A stretch of 64,000 nt of DNA from Candidatus Eisenbacteria bacterium (GTDB taxonomy: Bacteria > Eisenbacteria > RBG-16-71-46 > SZUA-252), in assembly GCA_005893305.1 (NCBI GenBank), contig VBOZ01000008.1:175232-239231 (forward strand), written 5' to 3'. The notes beneath the pieces are model-generated. The model saw nothing but the letters and a program-made list of their open reading frames with translations, was not told the DNA's origin and searched no databases. The translations under genes were made by a program, and so were the position numbers. The stretch's first letter is position 1; each line of letters starts with the position of its first letter. Shown one piece after another: positions 1-9,570 of the stretch.

Positions 1-406
<406 letters not shown>

Positions 407-1486
407 CTACCCCATCGCCTCGATCACGGCGCTCGCCGCGGCTTGCGTGCCGACGGCCGTCGGATCGTCTCGGCGGGGTTTCATGTCGTACGTGACGTGC
501 TTTCCTTCGCGGATCACTTTCGCGATCGCGGCCTCCAGCCGCTCGCCCGCTTCGTTCTCCCCCAGGTAGCGGAGCATGAGCATCCCGCTCAGGATCATGG
601 CGAACGGGTTGACGCGATCCTTGCCCGCGTACTTCGGGGCGCTTCCGTGCGTCGGCTCGAAGAGCGCGGCGTTCGCCCCGATGTTCGCGCCGGGCGCGAC
701 GCCCAGACCTCCGACCAACCCCGCGGCGAGGTCGGAGAGGATGTCGCCGTAGAGGTTGGGCAGAACGAGGACGTCGTAGTCTTCCGGGTTCTGGACCAGC
801 TGCATGCACATGTTGTCGACGATCCTGTCGTTGAAGCCGAGCTCCGGAAACTCGCCGGCCACACGCCGCGCGAACTCGAGGAAGAGACCGTCGGTGTCCT
901 TCATGATGTTGGCCTTGTGAACGGCCGTGATCTTCTTCCGCTGATGCGCGCGCGCGTAGCGGAAGGCGTGGCGGACGATTCGCTCGGTCCCGGAGACGCT
1001 GATCGGCTTGATCGAGATGCCCGAGTCTTCCTTGATCTCGCGGCCGGCCTCCCGGAGCACCAATTCCCGAAGATGGGCCGCGCCGGCGGAGCCGACGTGG
1101 AACTCGATGCCGGCGTAGAGATCTTCCGTGTTCTCCCGGACGATCACGAGATCGATGTTCTCGAAGCGGGAGCGGACTCCCGGGTACCACTTGCAGGGGC
1201 GCTCGCATGCGTAGAGGTCGAGCTCCTTGCGGAGCGCCACGTTCACGCTCCGGAAACCCGAGCCCACCGGGGTCGTGATCGGCCCCTTGAGCCCGACCTG
1301 ATTCCGGCGCAGCGATTCCAGAACCCGCTCGGGAAGCGGCGTCCCCTCCCGCTCATGCGCGACCATTCCGGCTTCCTGGATATCCCAATCGAAGCGGACA
1401 CCCGTCGATTCGAGCACGCGGCGCGTCGCCGCGGCGAGCTCGGGACCGGTCCCGTCGCCGGGGATCAAGGTCACGCGATACGCCAT
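407..1486 (-). CDS. Isocitrate/isopropylmalate dehydrogenase family protein (likely NAD-dependent isocitrate dehydrogenase)
   Basis: A 359-residue protein of the beta-decarboxylating dehydrogenase family. It opens with the nucleotide-site motif [11 protein letters not shown], has the substrate loop [18 protein letters not shown], and carries the Mg/NAD region [20 protein letters not shown] and GANIG...[14 protein letters not shown]. These enzymes oxidise and decarboxylate isocitrate, isopropylmalate or homoisocitrate. Isocitrate is favoured because the sequence resembles short NAD-type IDH and no leucine-biosynthesis genes are nearby, but substrate cannot be fixed by eye. The ATG at 1486 follows GGGAAGGGAA; a TTG at 1501 is an alternative start. 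It begins 148 bases after the FmdB-like gene and is followed closely by obg. Confidence 0.88.
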   Translation of the reverse strand: MAYRVTLIPGDGTGPELAAATRRVLESTGVRFDWDIQEAGMVAHEREGTPLPERVLESLRRNQVGLKGPITTPVGSGFRSVNVALRKELDLYACERPCKWYPGVRSRFENIDLVIVRENTEDLYAGIEFHVGSAGAAHLRELVLREAGREIKEDSGISIKPISVSGTERIVRHAFRYARAHQRKKITAVHKANIMKDTDGLFLEFARRVAGEFPELGFNDRIVDNMCMQLVQNPEDYDVLVLPNLYGDILSDLAAGLVGGLGVAPGANIGANAALFEPTHGSAPKYAGKDRVNPFAMILSGMLMLRYLGENEAGERLEAAIAKVIREGKHVTYDMKPRRDDPTAVGTQAAASAVIEAMG

Positions 1487-1634
1487 GGATTCCCTTCCCA
1501 AGGAGGATGAAGCGCGTCTAGCCGTCTATTGTCGGATAGAGGCTTACGAGGTCCTGTGGCTTCGATCGATTGTCGAGGGGACCGAGCGCGCCTGCCTAGC
1601 TCGGGGGCAACGTATCAGAGGGAGTCCGAGCGAG

Positions 1635-1934
1635 TCAAACGGATTTGCCGTCGCCACTGCCACTTCCGGGCTTCGGCCCGGCTTTCGGCTTTGATTCATC
1701 CTTCACTTTAGGCGGAGCCCCGGACTCCTTCTTTTTCTGATCCTTATAGGATTGGGACCGGTAATCCGTCACGTAGAACCCGCTCCCCTTGAAGATCATG
1801 CCGGCGCCCGAGCCGACAAGGCGTCGCAGCTTCCCGCGGCATTTCGGGCATCGCTTCCGGGGCTGATCGGACATCTTCTGGAAGATCTCGAACCGATGCC
1901 CGCACTTCAGGCATTCATATTCGTAAGTCGGCAT
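1635..1934 (-). CDS. FmdB-like zinc-ribbon protein
   Basis: A 99-residue protein. The first 45 residues are a FmdB-type zinc ribbon: MPTYEYECLKCGHRFE, then CPKC near residue 35, giving two CxxC pairs. The remainder is a low-complexity tail rich in Lys, Gly, Pro and Ser, probably disordered. FmdB-family proteins are small putative regulators or RNA-associated proteins of unproven function. The ATG is preceded by GAGG, and the gene begins 12 bases after the aminotransferase stop, so it belongs to the same operon. Confidence 0.85.
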   Translation of the reverse strand: MPTYEYECLKCGHRFEIFQKMSDQPRKRCPKCRGKLRRLVGSGAGMIFKGSGFYVTDYRSQSYKDQKKKESGAPPKVKDESKPKAGPKPGSGSGDGKSV

Positions 1935-1946
1935 GTGCCTCAGACC

Positions 1947-3146
1947 TCACATTCGTTGGAGCGCCGCGTCCATTCGATCCAGACCGTCGTGGATCTCCCG
2001 CTCGCCGACGGCGTAGGAGAGCCGCAGGTGCCCTTCCATGCCGAAGGCCGAACCCGGGACGCAGACGATTCGGGCTTCGTCGATCAGATAGTCGCAGAGA
2101 CCGACGGAGTCTTTGACGCCCTTCTTCGCGCCACGGATTCGCTCGCTCAGATCGGGGAACGCGTAGAAGGCGCCGTCGGGCGGCCGCAGGTGAACGCCCG
2201 GAATCCTGGCCAGCCTCTCGACCACGAGATCCCGCCTCGCCGCGAACGTGTCGCGCATCGCGTTCGCGGTTCCCATATCGCCGGTGAGCGCGCGGAGCGC
2301 CGCCTGCTGCGAGACCGAGGAGGGATTGGAGGTCGACTGGCTCTGCAGGCGCTCCATTCCCTCGGCGATGTCGGGGGGCGCCGCCGCGAAGCCGACGCGC
2401 CATCCGGTCATGGCCCACGTTTTCGAAACGCCGTTCACGAGCACGGTCCGCTCGCGGAGCTCGGCGCACTCCGCGATGCTCACGTGGCGATCACCCGTAT
2501 AGATGAGGTTCTCATAGATCTCGTCGGAGAGCACGAAGAGGTCGTGCCCGAGCACGACCTTCGCGATCGCCTCGATCTCCTCCCGGTTGTAGACGGCTCC
2601 CGACGGGTTGTTGGGGCTGTTCAGGATGAGGAGCCGCGTCCGCGGCGTCACGGCGCGGACGAGATCGGCCGGGGTCACCTTGTAGGATCCCGGCCCCGGG
2701 GCGACTGAGACCGGCACCGCGCCGACCAGGCGAACGATCTCCGGGAAGGTGACCCAGTACGGGACCGGGATCAGCACCTCGTCGCCCGGCTCGAGCAGCG
2801 TGAAGAGCGCGTTCCAGATCGAGTGCTTCGCCCCGTTCGACACGACGATCTCGCGCGGCGCGTAGGAAAGTCCGTTGGCCCGGGCGAGCTTCGCGGCGAT
2901 CGCCTCCCGCAGAGCCGCGGTTCCGGCGACGTCCGTATAGCGAGTGTGCCCTCCGTGGATCGCCTCGATCGCGGCGAGCCGGATGTGCTCCGGCGTGTCG
3001 AAGTCGGGCTCCCCCGCGGCGAATGACACCACGCTCTCGCCGCGGGCCCTGAGCTCGCGCGCGCGGGCGCTCAAGGAGAGCGTCTCCGAAGGGCGGAGCG
3101 CCCGGACGCGCGCGCTCACCCGCTCGCGCAAATCGGTCCGCGTCAT
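1947..3146 (-). CDS. Class I pyridoxal-phosphate aminotransferase (aspartate aminotransferase type)
   Basis: A 399-residue fold-type I aminotransferase. Visible markers are FAAGEPDFDTPEHI near the N-terminus, NSPNNPSGAVY, LSDEIYE, and the PLP-lysine motif SKTWAMTGWRVGF, with a late arginine in LRLSYAVGE. This set matches the bacterial Igamma/Ib aspartate aminotransferase group, which transfers amino groups between aspartate and 2-oxoglutarate; aromatic or prephenate activity is also possible. Its ATG overlaps the coaD stop by one base (TGATG), which fixes the start and implies translational coupling. Confidence 0.9.
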   Translation of the reverse strand: MTRTDLRERVSARVRALRPSETLSLSARARELRARGESVVSFAAGEPDFDTPEHIRLAAIEAIHGGHTRYTDVAGTAALREAIAAKLARANGLSYAPREIVVSNGAKHSIWNALFTLLEPGDEVLIPVPYWVTFPEIVRLVGAVPVSVAPGPGSYKVTPADLVRAVTPRTRLLILNSPNNPSGAVYNREEIEAIAKVVLGHDLFVLSDEIYENLIYTGDRHVSIAECAELRERTVLVNGVSKTWAMTGWRVGFAAAPPDIAEGMERLQSQSTSNPSSVSQQAALRALTGDMGTANAMRDTFAARRDLVVERLARIPGVHLRPPDGAFYAFPDLSERIRGAKKGVKDSVGLCDYLIDEARIVCVPGSAFGMEGHLRLSYAVGEREIHDGLDRMDAALQRM

Positions 3147-3631
3147 CAACGCTTCGCCGCGAAGGCGGCCTTGAGCCGGGAGGCGACGGACTTGGGGACG
3201 AAGCTGTCGACGTTCCCGCCGTGTCGCGCGATCTCCTTGACGAGCGTCGAGTTCACGTAGGTGTAGGTCTCGCTCGGCATGAGGAACATGGTCTCGATGT
3301 CGGGATTCAGCCGGCGATTCATCAGGGCCATCTGGAATTCGTACTCGAAGTCGGAGATGAAGCGGAGCCCCCGGATGATGATGCCGATGCCGTTGGCTTT
3401 CGCGTAATCGACGAGAAGGCCCGAGAACGGCTCCACGGTCAGACGGGACTCGGAAGTGAACGCCTCCCGAATCATCGCAACCCGATCCTCCTGGGAGAAG
3501 AGGACGCCCTTCTCGGGGCGCGCCGCGACCGCGACCGTCAGCTGGTCGACGAGGCGGAGCGCCCGTCGCGCGAGATCGAGGTGACCGTCCGTGACGGGGT
3601 CGAACGTGCCGGCGAAGACTGCGCTTTTCAT
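3146..3631 (-). CDS. coaD: Pantetheine-phosphate adenylyltransferase
   Basis: A 161-residue CoaD, the usual length. It has the nucleotidyltransferase signature AGTFDPVTDGHLDLARRA at the N-terminus, GIGIIIRGLRFISDFEYE, and the C-terminal VNSTLVKEIARHGG equivalent of the ISSTxxR motif. The enzyme adenylates 4'-phosphopantetheine in the penultimate step of coenzyme A synthesis in the cytoplasm. The ATG overlaps the end of rsmD by four bases (ATGA), and rsmD-coaD is a common bacterial gene pair. Start and function are both secure. Confidence 0.96.
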   Translation of the reverse strand: MKSAVFAGTFDPVTDGHLDLARRALRLVDQLTVAVAARPEKGVLFSQEDRVAMIREAFTSESRLTVEPFSGLLVDYAKANGIGIIIRGLRFISDFEYEFQMALMNRRLNPDIETMFLMPSETYTYVNSTLVKEIARHGGNVDSFVPKSVASRLKAAFAAKR

Positions 3632-4215
3632 GTTCCTCCTCTCGGGGCTTCCCCCGGCGGAACGCCTGCTCTGTAAAACGCAACCGTGGTGTCGCCGTAC
3701 GTCCGCTCGGTCGCGAGCGCGAGCGCCGCCGGCTCCGGCGCCGCCGTTCCCTTGCGTCGCTCGTACACCAGGCACCCGGACGGCTCGATCGAGGACGCCC
3801 TCGCGAGCGCTTCGACCCAGAGGGAGCCCGCGTCCCCGTCATAGGGCGGATCGAGGAAGATCAGCCCCCAGGTCCCCTCGAGCTCCGGCGGTAAGGCCGG
3901 ATGGTTCAGATCGGCCACGTGGACGCGGGCTCGAGATTCGAGCCCGACGACGCGGAGATTCGCCGACAGCGTCCGCGCCACGCTCTTCCTCCCGTCCACG
4001 AAGTCCGCCCGCTCAGCGCCTCGGCTCAGCGCCTCGATCCCCATCGCGCCGGTGCCGGCGAAGAGATCGAGGACCCGCGCGCCCTGCACGAGCCGGGGCC
4101 CCAGGATGTCGAAGATCGCTTCGCGCGTCTTCTCCGAGGTCGGGCGCACGCCCCGATCCGGCACTCGGAGTCGCCGCCCTCGAAGCGAGCCGCCTACGAT
4201 CCGGACGAGCCCCAC
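3628..4215 (-). CDS. rsmD: 16S rRNA (guanine-966-N2)-methyltransferase RsmD
   Basis: About 195 residues. It begins with IVGGSLRGRRLRVP, typical of RsmD, then RPTSEKTREAIFDIL, the SAM-binding loop VLDLFAGTGAMGIEALSRGA, and the N-methyltransferase catalytic motif LDPPYD. RsmD methylates G966 in 16S rRNA during 30S assembly. Two in-frame GTG codons, at 4233 and 4215, could start it; I chose 4215 because GGAAAGGG lies about 9 bases upstream and the protein then begins just before the conserved block. Either choice overlaps the 3' end of aroK by 20-40 bases. Confidence 0.93.
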   Translation of the reverse strand: MGLVRIVGGSLRGRRLRVPDRGVRPTSEKTREAIFDILGPRLVQGARVLDLFAGTGAMGIEALSRGAERADFVDGRKSVARTLSANLRVVGLESRARVHVADLNHPALPPELEGTWGLIFLDPPYDGDAGSLWVEALARASSIEPSGCLVYERRKGTAAPEPAALALATERTYGDTTVAFYRAGVPPGEAPRGGT

Positions 4216-4736
4216 CCCAGACGCCCTTTCCACAGCGTTTCGATCGCTTCCGCCACGCCCGCCGGCGTCAGGCCGTCGGTCCGAACCATGACGTCGGCCG
4301 CCTCCTCGTAGAGCGCCCGCCGCACCTCCCAGAGGTCGCGGAGTCGCGAGGCGACGGTCCCGCCGCGAAGAAGCGGCCTTGTCGACGCCGCCGCGTCCTC
4401 GAGCCTAAGCGCGGCGGTATCGGGGCTGACGTCCAGCCAGACCACGTAGGCAAGCCTGCTCAGGAGCTCGCGATTCTCCGCCCGCGCGACGACCCCTGCC
4501 CCGCAGGCCACGACCACGGAGTCCGCCTCGAGCGCCGCTCGGAGCGCGTGCGCCTCGAGCTCCCGGAAGACATCCTCGCCGCGCGACGTGAGGATCTCGG
4601 GGATCGGGACCCCCTCCGCCGCGGCGACCGCCTCGTCCAGGTCGGTGCACCCGAACCCGAGCCGCGCCGCGAGCAGCGGGGCGACGGTGCTCTTCCCTGC
4701 GCCCGACAGGCCGATCAGCGCGATCCGCGCGGTCAC
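4194..4736 (-). CDS. aroK: Shikimate kinase
   Basis: A 180-residue kinase with the P-loop LIGLSGAGKSTVAPLLA at the N-terminus, TDLDEAV (shikimate-site Asp), a GEDVFRELE motif, VACGAGVVAR in place of the usual GGG, and LRGGTVASRLRDLWEVR near the lid. It phosphorylates shikimate in the chorismate pathway. The GTG start is preceded by GGGAGG with a 5-base gap, which makes this start convincing. It lies 107 bases after pilQ, with two hairpins in the gap, so it may begin a separate housekeeping unit with rsmD, coaD and the aminotransferase. Confidence 0.93.
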   Translation of the reverse strand: MTARIALIGLSGAGKSTVAPLLAARLGFGCTDLDEAVAAAEGVPIPEILTSRGEDVFRELEAHALRAALEADSVVVACGAGVVARAENRELLSRLAYVVWLDVSPDTAALRLEDAAASTRPLLRGGTVASRLRDLWEVRRALYEEAADVMVRTDGLTPAGVAEAIETLWKGRLGWGSSGS

Positions 4737-4769
4737 CGAAACCTCCCGGGGTGGATCCCCAATGAGAAC

Positions 4770-4837
4770 GGGGCCCTCCCGTTCGGGAAGGCCCCGCAGT
4801 ATACCCGCGCCGGGCCGGAGGCGAAAGCGTCCGGCCC
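4770..4837 (-). terminator. Two stem-loops between pilQ and aroK, possible weak terminator
   Basis: Two inverted repeats fill the gap after the pilQ stop. One has arms GGGCCGGA (4812-4819) and TCCGGCCC (4830-4837), with an inner GC-GAAA-GC top. The other has arms GGGGCC-c-TCCC (4770-4780) and GGGA-a-GGCCCC (4785-4795). Neither is followed by a clear T-run on the minus strand, so this is not a textbook intrinsic terminator; it may be an mRNA-stability or partial-termination element. Confidence 0.4.
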
Positions 4838-4843
4838 CGCCCG

Positions 4844-6511
4844 CTAGCCGTTTGAGGCGGTGGTTTCTCCGATGATCTTGGGCGTCAGGAAGATCAGGAG
4901 CTCGCGCTTCTGCCGCACCTTGGTCGACGTCCGGAACAGATGCCCGATGATCGGGATGTCCATCAGGACCGGGACCCCGCGATTGTTGTCGCTCTCGTTG
5001 CTGCGGATCAGTCCGCCGATCACCGCCGTCTCGCCGTCGTTCACCATCACGCGCGTGTCGGCCATCGTCGTGTTGATGATGATGCCGCCCGCCACGGTCG
5101 CCTGGGACGAGAGGTCCGAGACCTCCGGGTGGACGTCCATCGTGATCTTGTTGCCGACGTTGATGTGCGGCGTGACGCTGAGCTTGATCCCGATGGTCGT
5201 GAGCTGGGTGACCGCGTTCCCCGCGAAGTCCTGCACGATGAGCGGGATCTGCTGCCCCACGATCACGGTGGCCTCGCGGTTGTTCACGGTCGTGATTCTT
5301 GGATTCGAGATGATGTTGGCCTTGTTCGCGGCCTCCAGAGCATTCAGCGTCGCGTCCAGGCTGCCGAAGCTCTTCACCGTGCCGAACTTGACCGTCCCGG
5401 CCGGCCCCGTGACCGGATCCGGGGTGATGTGGACCGCCTCGTTCGCGCCGGCGTCGAAGACGTCGAGGTTCTCCAGGTTCCAGTTGATGCCCAGCGAGCG
5501 TGTCGCCGTGTGGTCCACGTCGACGAGGCGCGCCACGATCTCGACCTGCGGCGTGCGCGTGTCGAGGCTCCGGATCATCCCCTCCGCCCGGTCCAGCCGG
5601 TCGTCGATGTCGGTGACGAGGAGGGCGTTCGTGCGGGCGTCGACTTCGATGTGGCCTCGCTTCGTCAGCGTCTTCTCGACCGCCTTGGACATCTCCTGCG
5701 CGTTCGCGTAGCTGATCGGGATGATCCGCGTCGAGAGCGGCAGGAGCTCCTCCTGCGCGCGCTCGGCCGCCCTCTTGTCCATCTCCTCCTTGCGGAGGGT
5801 GTCGAGATTCGAAATGATGATCGTCTGGCCGTTCTCGACCATCCCGAGCCCCTGGGCCCGGAGGACGATGTCGAGCGCGTGGCGCCACGGCACGTTCCGC
5901 AACCGAAGGGTCACGGCCCCGGTCACTTCCTTGCTCGCGACGATGTTCTTGCCGCTGAACTCGGAGAGGCTTCGCAGGACCGTCTGGATCTCGGCGCCCT
6001 GGACGTCCAGGGACATCCGGCGGTTGTCGGTCACCTCGGGTGACGGCGCGCTGCTTGTGGGCGCGGTCTCCGCCGGCGTCGCCGCCGGGCTTTCCACGGC
6101 CAGGATGACGCTGTTCCCCACGGCGCTCACGCCGTAGGAGGCAGGCTGCGCGAGATCCACGACGATCCTGGACCCCGTGTCCTTGCCCCAGCCCATTTCG
6201 GTCGCCCGCACCGACTTGACCGGCGAATTCTCCCGCCCGGCCCAGGTGCGCTCGGTGAATGCCAACGTCGTGCCCGGGCAATCGAGGACGATCCGGTCCG
6301 GCGACTCCAGGGTGAAATCGTGATAGTTGACGGGCGCGTCCGCTTCGACGATGACCTGGGTTCCGGTGCCCTGATCTTTGAGTGAAATGCTCTTCACCGT
6401 TGCTCCGAACGCCGGGACGGACGTGAGGAGTATTCCCGCCGCCAGCGCCGAAATCAGACCCGCGCGGCGACTCGTGCGATTCCCGCTATTTTCGAGTCGC
6501 ATTTCTGTCAC
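4844..6511 (-). CDS. pilQ: Type IV pilus secretin PilQ
   Basis: A 555-residue secretin subunit, forming the outer-membrane ring through which the pilus passes. A signal peptide (about residues 1-36, ending PAFGA) is followed by one AMIN peptidoglycan-binding domain (about 38-135), a TSS-rich linker, a secretin/TonB N domain (about 165-235), an N1-type domain, and the C-terminal secretin core with VGQQIPLIV, GIKLSVTPHI, VNDGETAVIGGLI and the final VPVLMDIPIIGHLF...RELLIFLTPKII. No lipobox is seen. The length is short for a PilQ because there is only one AMIN domain. The start lies inside the end of pilP; an ATG three codons in is equally possible. Last gene of pilMNOPQ. Confidence 0.97.
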   Translation of the reverse strand: MTEMRLENSGNRTSRRAGLISALAAGILLTSVPAFGATVKSISLKDQGTGTQVIVEADAPVNYHDFTLESPDRIVLDCPGTTLAFTERTWAGRENSPVKSVRATEMGWGKDTGSRIVVDLAQPASYGVSAVGNSVILAVESPAATPAETAPTSSAPSPEVTDNRRMSLDVQGAEIQTVLRSLSEFSGKNIVASKEVTGAVTLRLRNVPWRHALDIVLRAQGLGMVENGQTIIISNLDTLRKEEMDKRAAERAQEELLPLSTRIIPISYANAQEMSKAVEKTLTKRGHIEVDARTNALLVTDIDDRLDRAEGMIRSLDTRTPQVEIVARLVDVDHTATRSLGINWNLENLDVFDAGANEAVHITPDPVTGPAGTVKFGTVKSFGSLDATLNALEAANKANIISNPRITTVNNREATVIVGQQIPLIVQDFAGNAVTQLTTIGIKLSVTPHINVGNKITMDVHPEVSDLSSQATVAGGIIINTTMADTRVMVNDGETAVIGGLIRSNESDNNRGVPVLMDIPIIGHLFRTSTKVRQKRELLIFLTPKIIGETTASNG

Positions 6512-7289
6512 CCTCTTTTGGTTTCAGTTGAATCGCCAACGTCTGGGTCTCCCCGAAGGCGTTCTGCACCACCTGGATCTCGGACTTCGAGATCCCTGAG
6601 ATGTAGCCGTTCACGACCGGGTCCCCGACGCGCAGTACAAACCCATGTCCGCGGGTGTCCTCCACCAGCGCGAACTTGTCCGACGCGCCCCACATGATGC
6701 CCACCAGGTGTATGTCCCCGACGTCGACGAGAGAGCCGTCGCCCGACTGGGACTGGAACCTCCCGTCGAGAAGCGAGAGGAACGGATCGCGGCGGTTGCC
6801 GCTCGTATAGACGTACTGCTCGCGAGCGAAGAGGACGCTGGCGTCGAGTGATTTGGGTGTCTCCGTGACCACGCCGGCGGCGCCGGGCGTCGAGATGAGG
6901 CCGGCCGTCACCACCGTGGCGGCGCCCGTGCCGGCCACGGTCGCGGCGCCTGGCACCGCGGCCGAAGGAGCAACCAAGGGCGTGGCCGGACCTGGAATCG
7001 CCGCAGTCGGGGCCGGAACGGCGCCGGCAGGCGGCGGCATCGGCGTGCGCTTCACCCAGTCCGGAGCGGGCGGCCCGTAGACCACCGGGGCTTTCATGAC
7101 CGGGCGCGGAATCGCCACGGCGGCCGGCGATGTCGCGACCGTGGGCGTCTTCGGCGGCGTCATCGGATGCAGGACGAAGAAGAACACGCCCACGCCGATG
7201 AGGGCGACCACCAGAAGCAGGACGAGAAGGAAGATCCTGCTCTGGAAGAGCTTACTTTGCGGCAGCGCTAGGCTGCTTGGCAGGTTCAT
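6486..7289 (-). CDS. pilP: Type IV pilus assembly protein PilP (inner-membrane anchored)
   Basis: A 267-residue protein. A hydrophobic segment (about residues 17-42) is followed by a long Pro/Ala/Thr-rich spacer (about 45-145) and then a PilP-like beta domain containing RRDPFLSLLDGR and VGDPVVNGYISGISKSEI. PilP bridges PilN/PilO to PilQ. It is unusual in having a transmembrane anchor and long spacer instead of a lipoprotein signal. The start ATG lies 38 bases inside pilO and the end overlaps pilQ, so translation of pilO-pilP-pilQ is probably coupled. Assignment rests on position and the C-terminal domain. Confidence 0.9.
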   Translation of the reverse strand: MNLPSSLALPQSKLFQSRIFLLVLLLVVALIGVGVFFFVLHPMTPPKTPTVATSPAAVAIPRPVMKAPVVYGPPAPDWVKRTPMPPPAGAVPAPTAAIPGPATPLVAPSAAVPGAATVAGTGAATVVTAGLISTPGAAGVVTETPKSLDASVLFAREQYVYTSGNRRDPFLSLLDGRFQSQSGDGSLVDVGDIHLVGIMWGASDKFALVEDTRGHGFVLRVGDPVVNGYISGISKSEIQVVQNAFGETQTLAIQLKPKEGDRNATRK

Positions 7290-7875
7290 TTGGTTTTCCC
7301 TCGGCCGTCGTTCCCTCGGCCAGCGTGTAGGCGGTCGCGATGAAATCGGCCTGAACCGTCTCGTCCAGGTCCCCCTTGTCAAATCCCTTCAACCGAAGCT
7401 GGGAGACGTTCACCAACCGGGAAAGATCTGCGATCTCGCCGAAGAACGCGCCGGCGCGGTGGAAGCCGCCGGTCACCGAGACCTGCACGGGGTTCTCCGT
7501 GAAGTCCGTCCTCTTCGTGGGCTCCGCCGGCTTGAAGAGCAGGAACTTCACGCCCGCCTCCTGCCCGGCCATCGTGACCTTGCGGAGCAGGCTCGCGACT
7601 TCCTTTTGGGTCGGCAGGAGCTCCTGCGCGACCTGCCAGCGCTGGGTCAAGAGCGCGAACTCGCGCTTGAGCTCCGGGAGTCGGTTGACGAGCTGCTGCG
7701 CCTTCGTGAGCTCGTTCATGCACCGCGTATGCTCCGCCTTGAGGCGGCTGATCTCCTCCGCCCTGACCTTGTAATTGAACGGAACGAAATCGGCGAATAT
7801 GTAGAAGTAGACGAGGGCCGCCGTGCCCGCCACGATCATGATCAGCTTTTGAGTTTTCGGATCCTTGAGGTCCAT
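7252..7875 (-). CDS. pilO: Type IV pilus inner-membrane alignment protein PilO
   Basis: A 207-residue bitopic protein. A short cytoplasmic start (MDLKDPKTQK) leads into one transmembrane segment (about 11-31), a coiled coil (about 38-85) and a periplasmic ferredoxin-like half with YTLAEGTTAEGK near the end. PilO pairs with PilN in the alignment subcomplex connecting the motor platform to the secretin. The gene lies 24 bases after pilN and overlaps pilP by 38 bases. Membership is clear from architecture and order. Confidence 0.92.
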   Translation of the reverse strand: MDLKDPKTQKLIMIVAGTAALVYFYIFADFVPFNYKVRAEEISRLKAEHTRCMNELTKAQQLVNRLPELKREFALLTQRWQVAQELLPTQKEVASLLRKVTMAGQEAGVKFLLFKPAEPTKRTDFTENPVQVSVTGGFHRAGAFFGEIADLSRLVNVSQLRLKGFDKGDLDETVQADFIATAYTLAEGTTAEGKPNEPAKQPSAAAK

Positions 7876-7899
7876 CGCTCTCCCCGCGCGTCGTCCTGA

Positions 7900-8451
7900 C
7901 TAGAGCGTCATCTTCGCGGTGATCGTGAACTTCACGACGTTCCGCTGATCGATCTGTCCCCGCTCCGCCACCACCAGGTCCACGTTGCCGTAGAGCGGCG
8001 ACGCTTCGAGGCGGGACATGAGGTCGGCCACGAGCAGGTTCGAGAAGGTAACCCCCTCGATCTTCACCTGGTCGGGCCCGGTCTCTTCATAGTTGTTCAG
8101 CCAGAGGTGCTCCGGAACGCACCGCGACAGCTCGTCCACCAGCTTGACCCGCCAGAGACGGTTCTTGTCGAGGGTGGCGATGACGTCGAGCCGGTGCGTC
8201 AGCTCCTCGCGCTTCTTCGTCAGCTCGTTGATCATCTCGATCTGGGGGCGAAGCTTCTCCGCCTCCTGCTGCGCCCGGGCGATGTCGGTCTTCAGGCGTC
8301 CGACCTGCATCGTCTGGATCAGGGCGAACGCCGCGAAGAGCAGTGCCACGAAAAGGAGCGCGAAGACGGGCATGAGCGCGCCCAGCTTCGGCAGCGCGAT
8401 GTTGCGCTTCGCCTGTCGTTCTTCGCGTGGCAGCAGGTTGATGCGGATCAT
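7900..8451 (-). CDS. pilN: Type IV pilus alignment protein PilN
   Basis: A 183-residue protein that starts with the diagnostic PilN motif MIRINLLPREER, the segment that docks into PilM in other species. It then has one transmembrane helix (about 25-48), a coiled coil and a periplasmic fold. The motif predicts direct binding to PilM on the cytoplasmic face. It starts nine bases after pilM, with AAGGGGG just before the ATG. Confidence 0.96.
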   Translation of the reverse strand: MIRINLLPREERQAKRNIALPKLGALMPVFALLFVALLFAAFALIQTMQVGRLKTDIARAQQEAEKLRPQIEMINELTKKREELTHRLDVIATLDKNRLWRVKLVDELSRCVPEHLWLNNYEETGPDQVKIEGVTFSNLLVADLMSRLEASPLYGNVDLVVAERGQIDQRNVVKFTITAKMTL

Positions 8452-8460
8452 GGGTCCCCC

Positions 8461-9498
8461 TTATCGCAGCGCCAGGCCGATCGCGACCGTCAAGACCGGG
8501 GCCACGCTCTCCGGCGACTCGCCGCCGAAGAGACCCGGGTCGTAATTCAATTTCTGAATCGGGTTCACGACTTCCACGGGGACCTGATGCCGCGTGCGCA
8601 GGAACTCGACGAGGCCGGGCACCCGGGCGCTTCCCCCGGAGACGAAGATCCGGTCAATGCGATCGGCATCTCCGGCGGACTTGAGGAAGGCGACGGCGCG
8701 ATCGATCTGCACCGAGACGTCCTCGCAGGTGGCCTGGACGATCGCGGCGACGTCGATGCCGTTCTGCGCCCGCCCCCGAAGGGCGTTCTGCGCCTCCGCC
8801 TGGCTCACGTTGTGGCGCCGTTGGATCGCTTCCACGAAGGAGTTGGCGCCGAGGGAGAGGTCCTTGGTGAAGTGCGGGATCTGATCCCGGATGATGTTCA
8901 AGTTCGTGATCTCGGCCCCGATGTTGAGCAGCGCGACCGTCTCGCCGGGGGCCAGGTCGTACGCGGCCTCGACTGCGTTCTGGATCGCGAACGAGTCGAC
9001 GTCGATGATGACCGGAGAGAGACCCGCCTCGCGGATGATCTCCGCGTGATTCGTGATCATCTCCTTCTTCGCGGCGACCAGGAGGACCTGCATCTTTTTC
9101 TGGTCCACGTCCGGATTGATGATCTGGAAGTCGAGGGAGACGTCGTTGATGTCGTAGGGGACGTGCTGCTCCGCCTCCCACTGGATCGCCTCCTTGGCGT
9201 CCTCTTCGTTCAGGCGGGCCATGAGGATCTTCTTCACGATCACGGCGCGCCCCGAGACGGCGGTCACGACGTTCTTGTTCCGGATCTGGCGGGATTCGAG
9301 GAGGTTCGTGATCGCCTCGTGCACCATCTGCCGGTCCATGATCTCCCCGTCCACGATGGCTTCGGAGAGCGGCTCGGATATCCCGTAGTTGACCAGGCGA
9401 TCCCCATAGCGGTCGTGCGCGATCTCGACGACCTTGATGGAGCTAGAGCCGATGTCGAGACCAATCGTGCTCTTCTTATTCTTGCCCAAGCCGAACAT
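8461..9498 (-). CDS. pilM: Type IV pilus actin-like ATPase PilM
   Basis: A 345-residue actin-fold protein: KSTIGLDIGSSSIKVVEI (phosphate 1), LLNIGAEITNLNII (phosphate 2) and FVSGGSARVPGLVEFL (adenosine site). It is cytoplasmic and binds the PilN N-terminus. The ATG before FGLGKNKK is chosen because the family starts there and a GGAG lies upstream; the frame stays open for 34 further codons upstream, but that stretch contains the promoter-like element at 9571-9586. First gene of the pilMNOPQ operon. Confidence 0.96.
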   Translation of the reverse strand: MFGLGKNKKSTIGLDIGSSSIKVVEIAHDRYGDRLVNYGISEPLSEAIVDGEIMDRQMVHEAITNLLESRQIRNKNVVTAVSGRAVIVKKILMARLNEEDAKEAIQWEAEQHVPYDINDVSLDFQIINPDVDQKKMQVLLVAAKKEMITNHAEIIREAGLSPVIIDVDSFAIQNAVEAAYDLAPGETVALLNIGAEITNLNIIRDQIPHFTKDLSLGANSFVEAIQRRHNVSQAEAQNALRGRAQNGIDVAAIVQATCEDVSVQIDRAVAFLKSAGDADRIDRIFVSGGSARVPGLVEFLRTRHQVPVEVVNPIQKLNYDPGLFGGESPESVAPVLTVAIGLALR

Positions 9499-9570
9499 GG
9501 TCGCGCTCCGCGTGTTGGTGGGATGCCTCTGCCCTTGCACCCGACTGGGGGACTCGCCGCGGCTGGATCG

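Noticed and set aside
1502..1634. Possible promoter or RNA element between the FmdB-like and dehydrogenase genes
   Set aside because: I find no convincing -35/-10 pair, stem with U-run, or small ORF; nothing supportable.
4798..4806. TATACT sequence after pilQ as a -10 box for aroK
   Set aside because: No -35 box at proper spacing, and it lies between two GC-rich hairpins.
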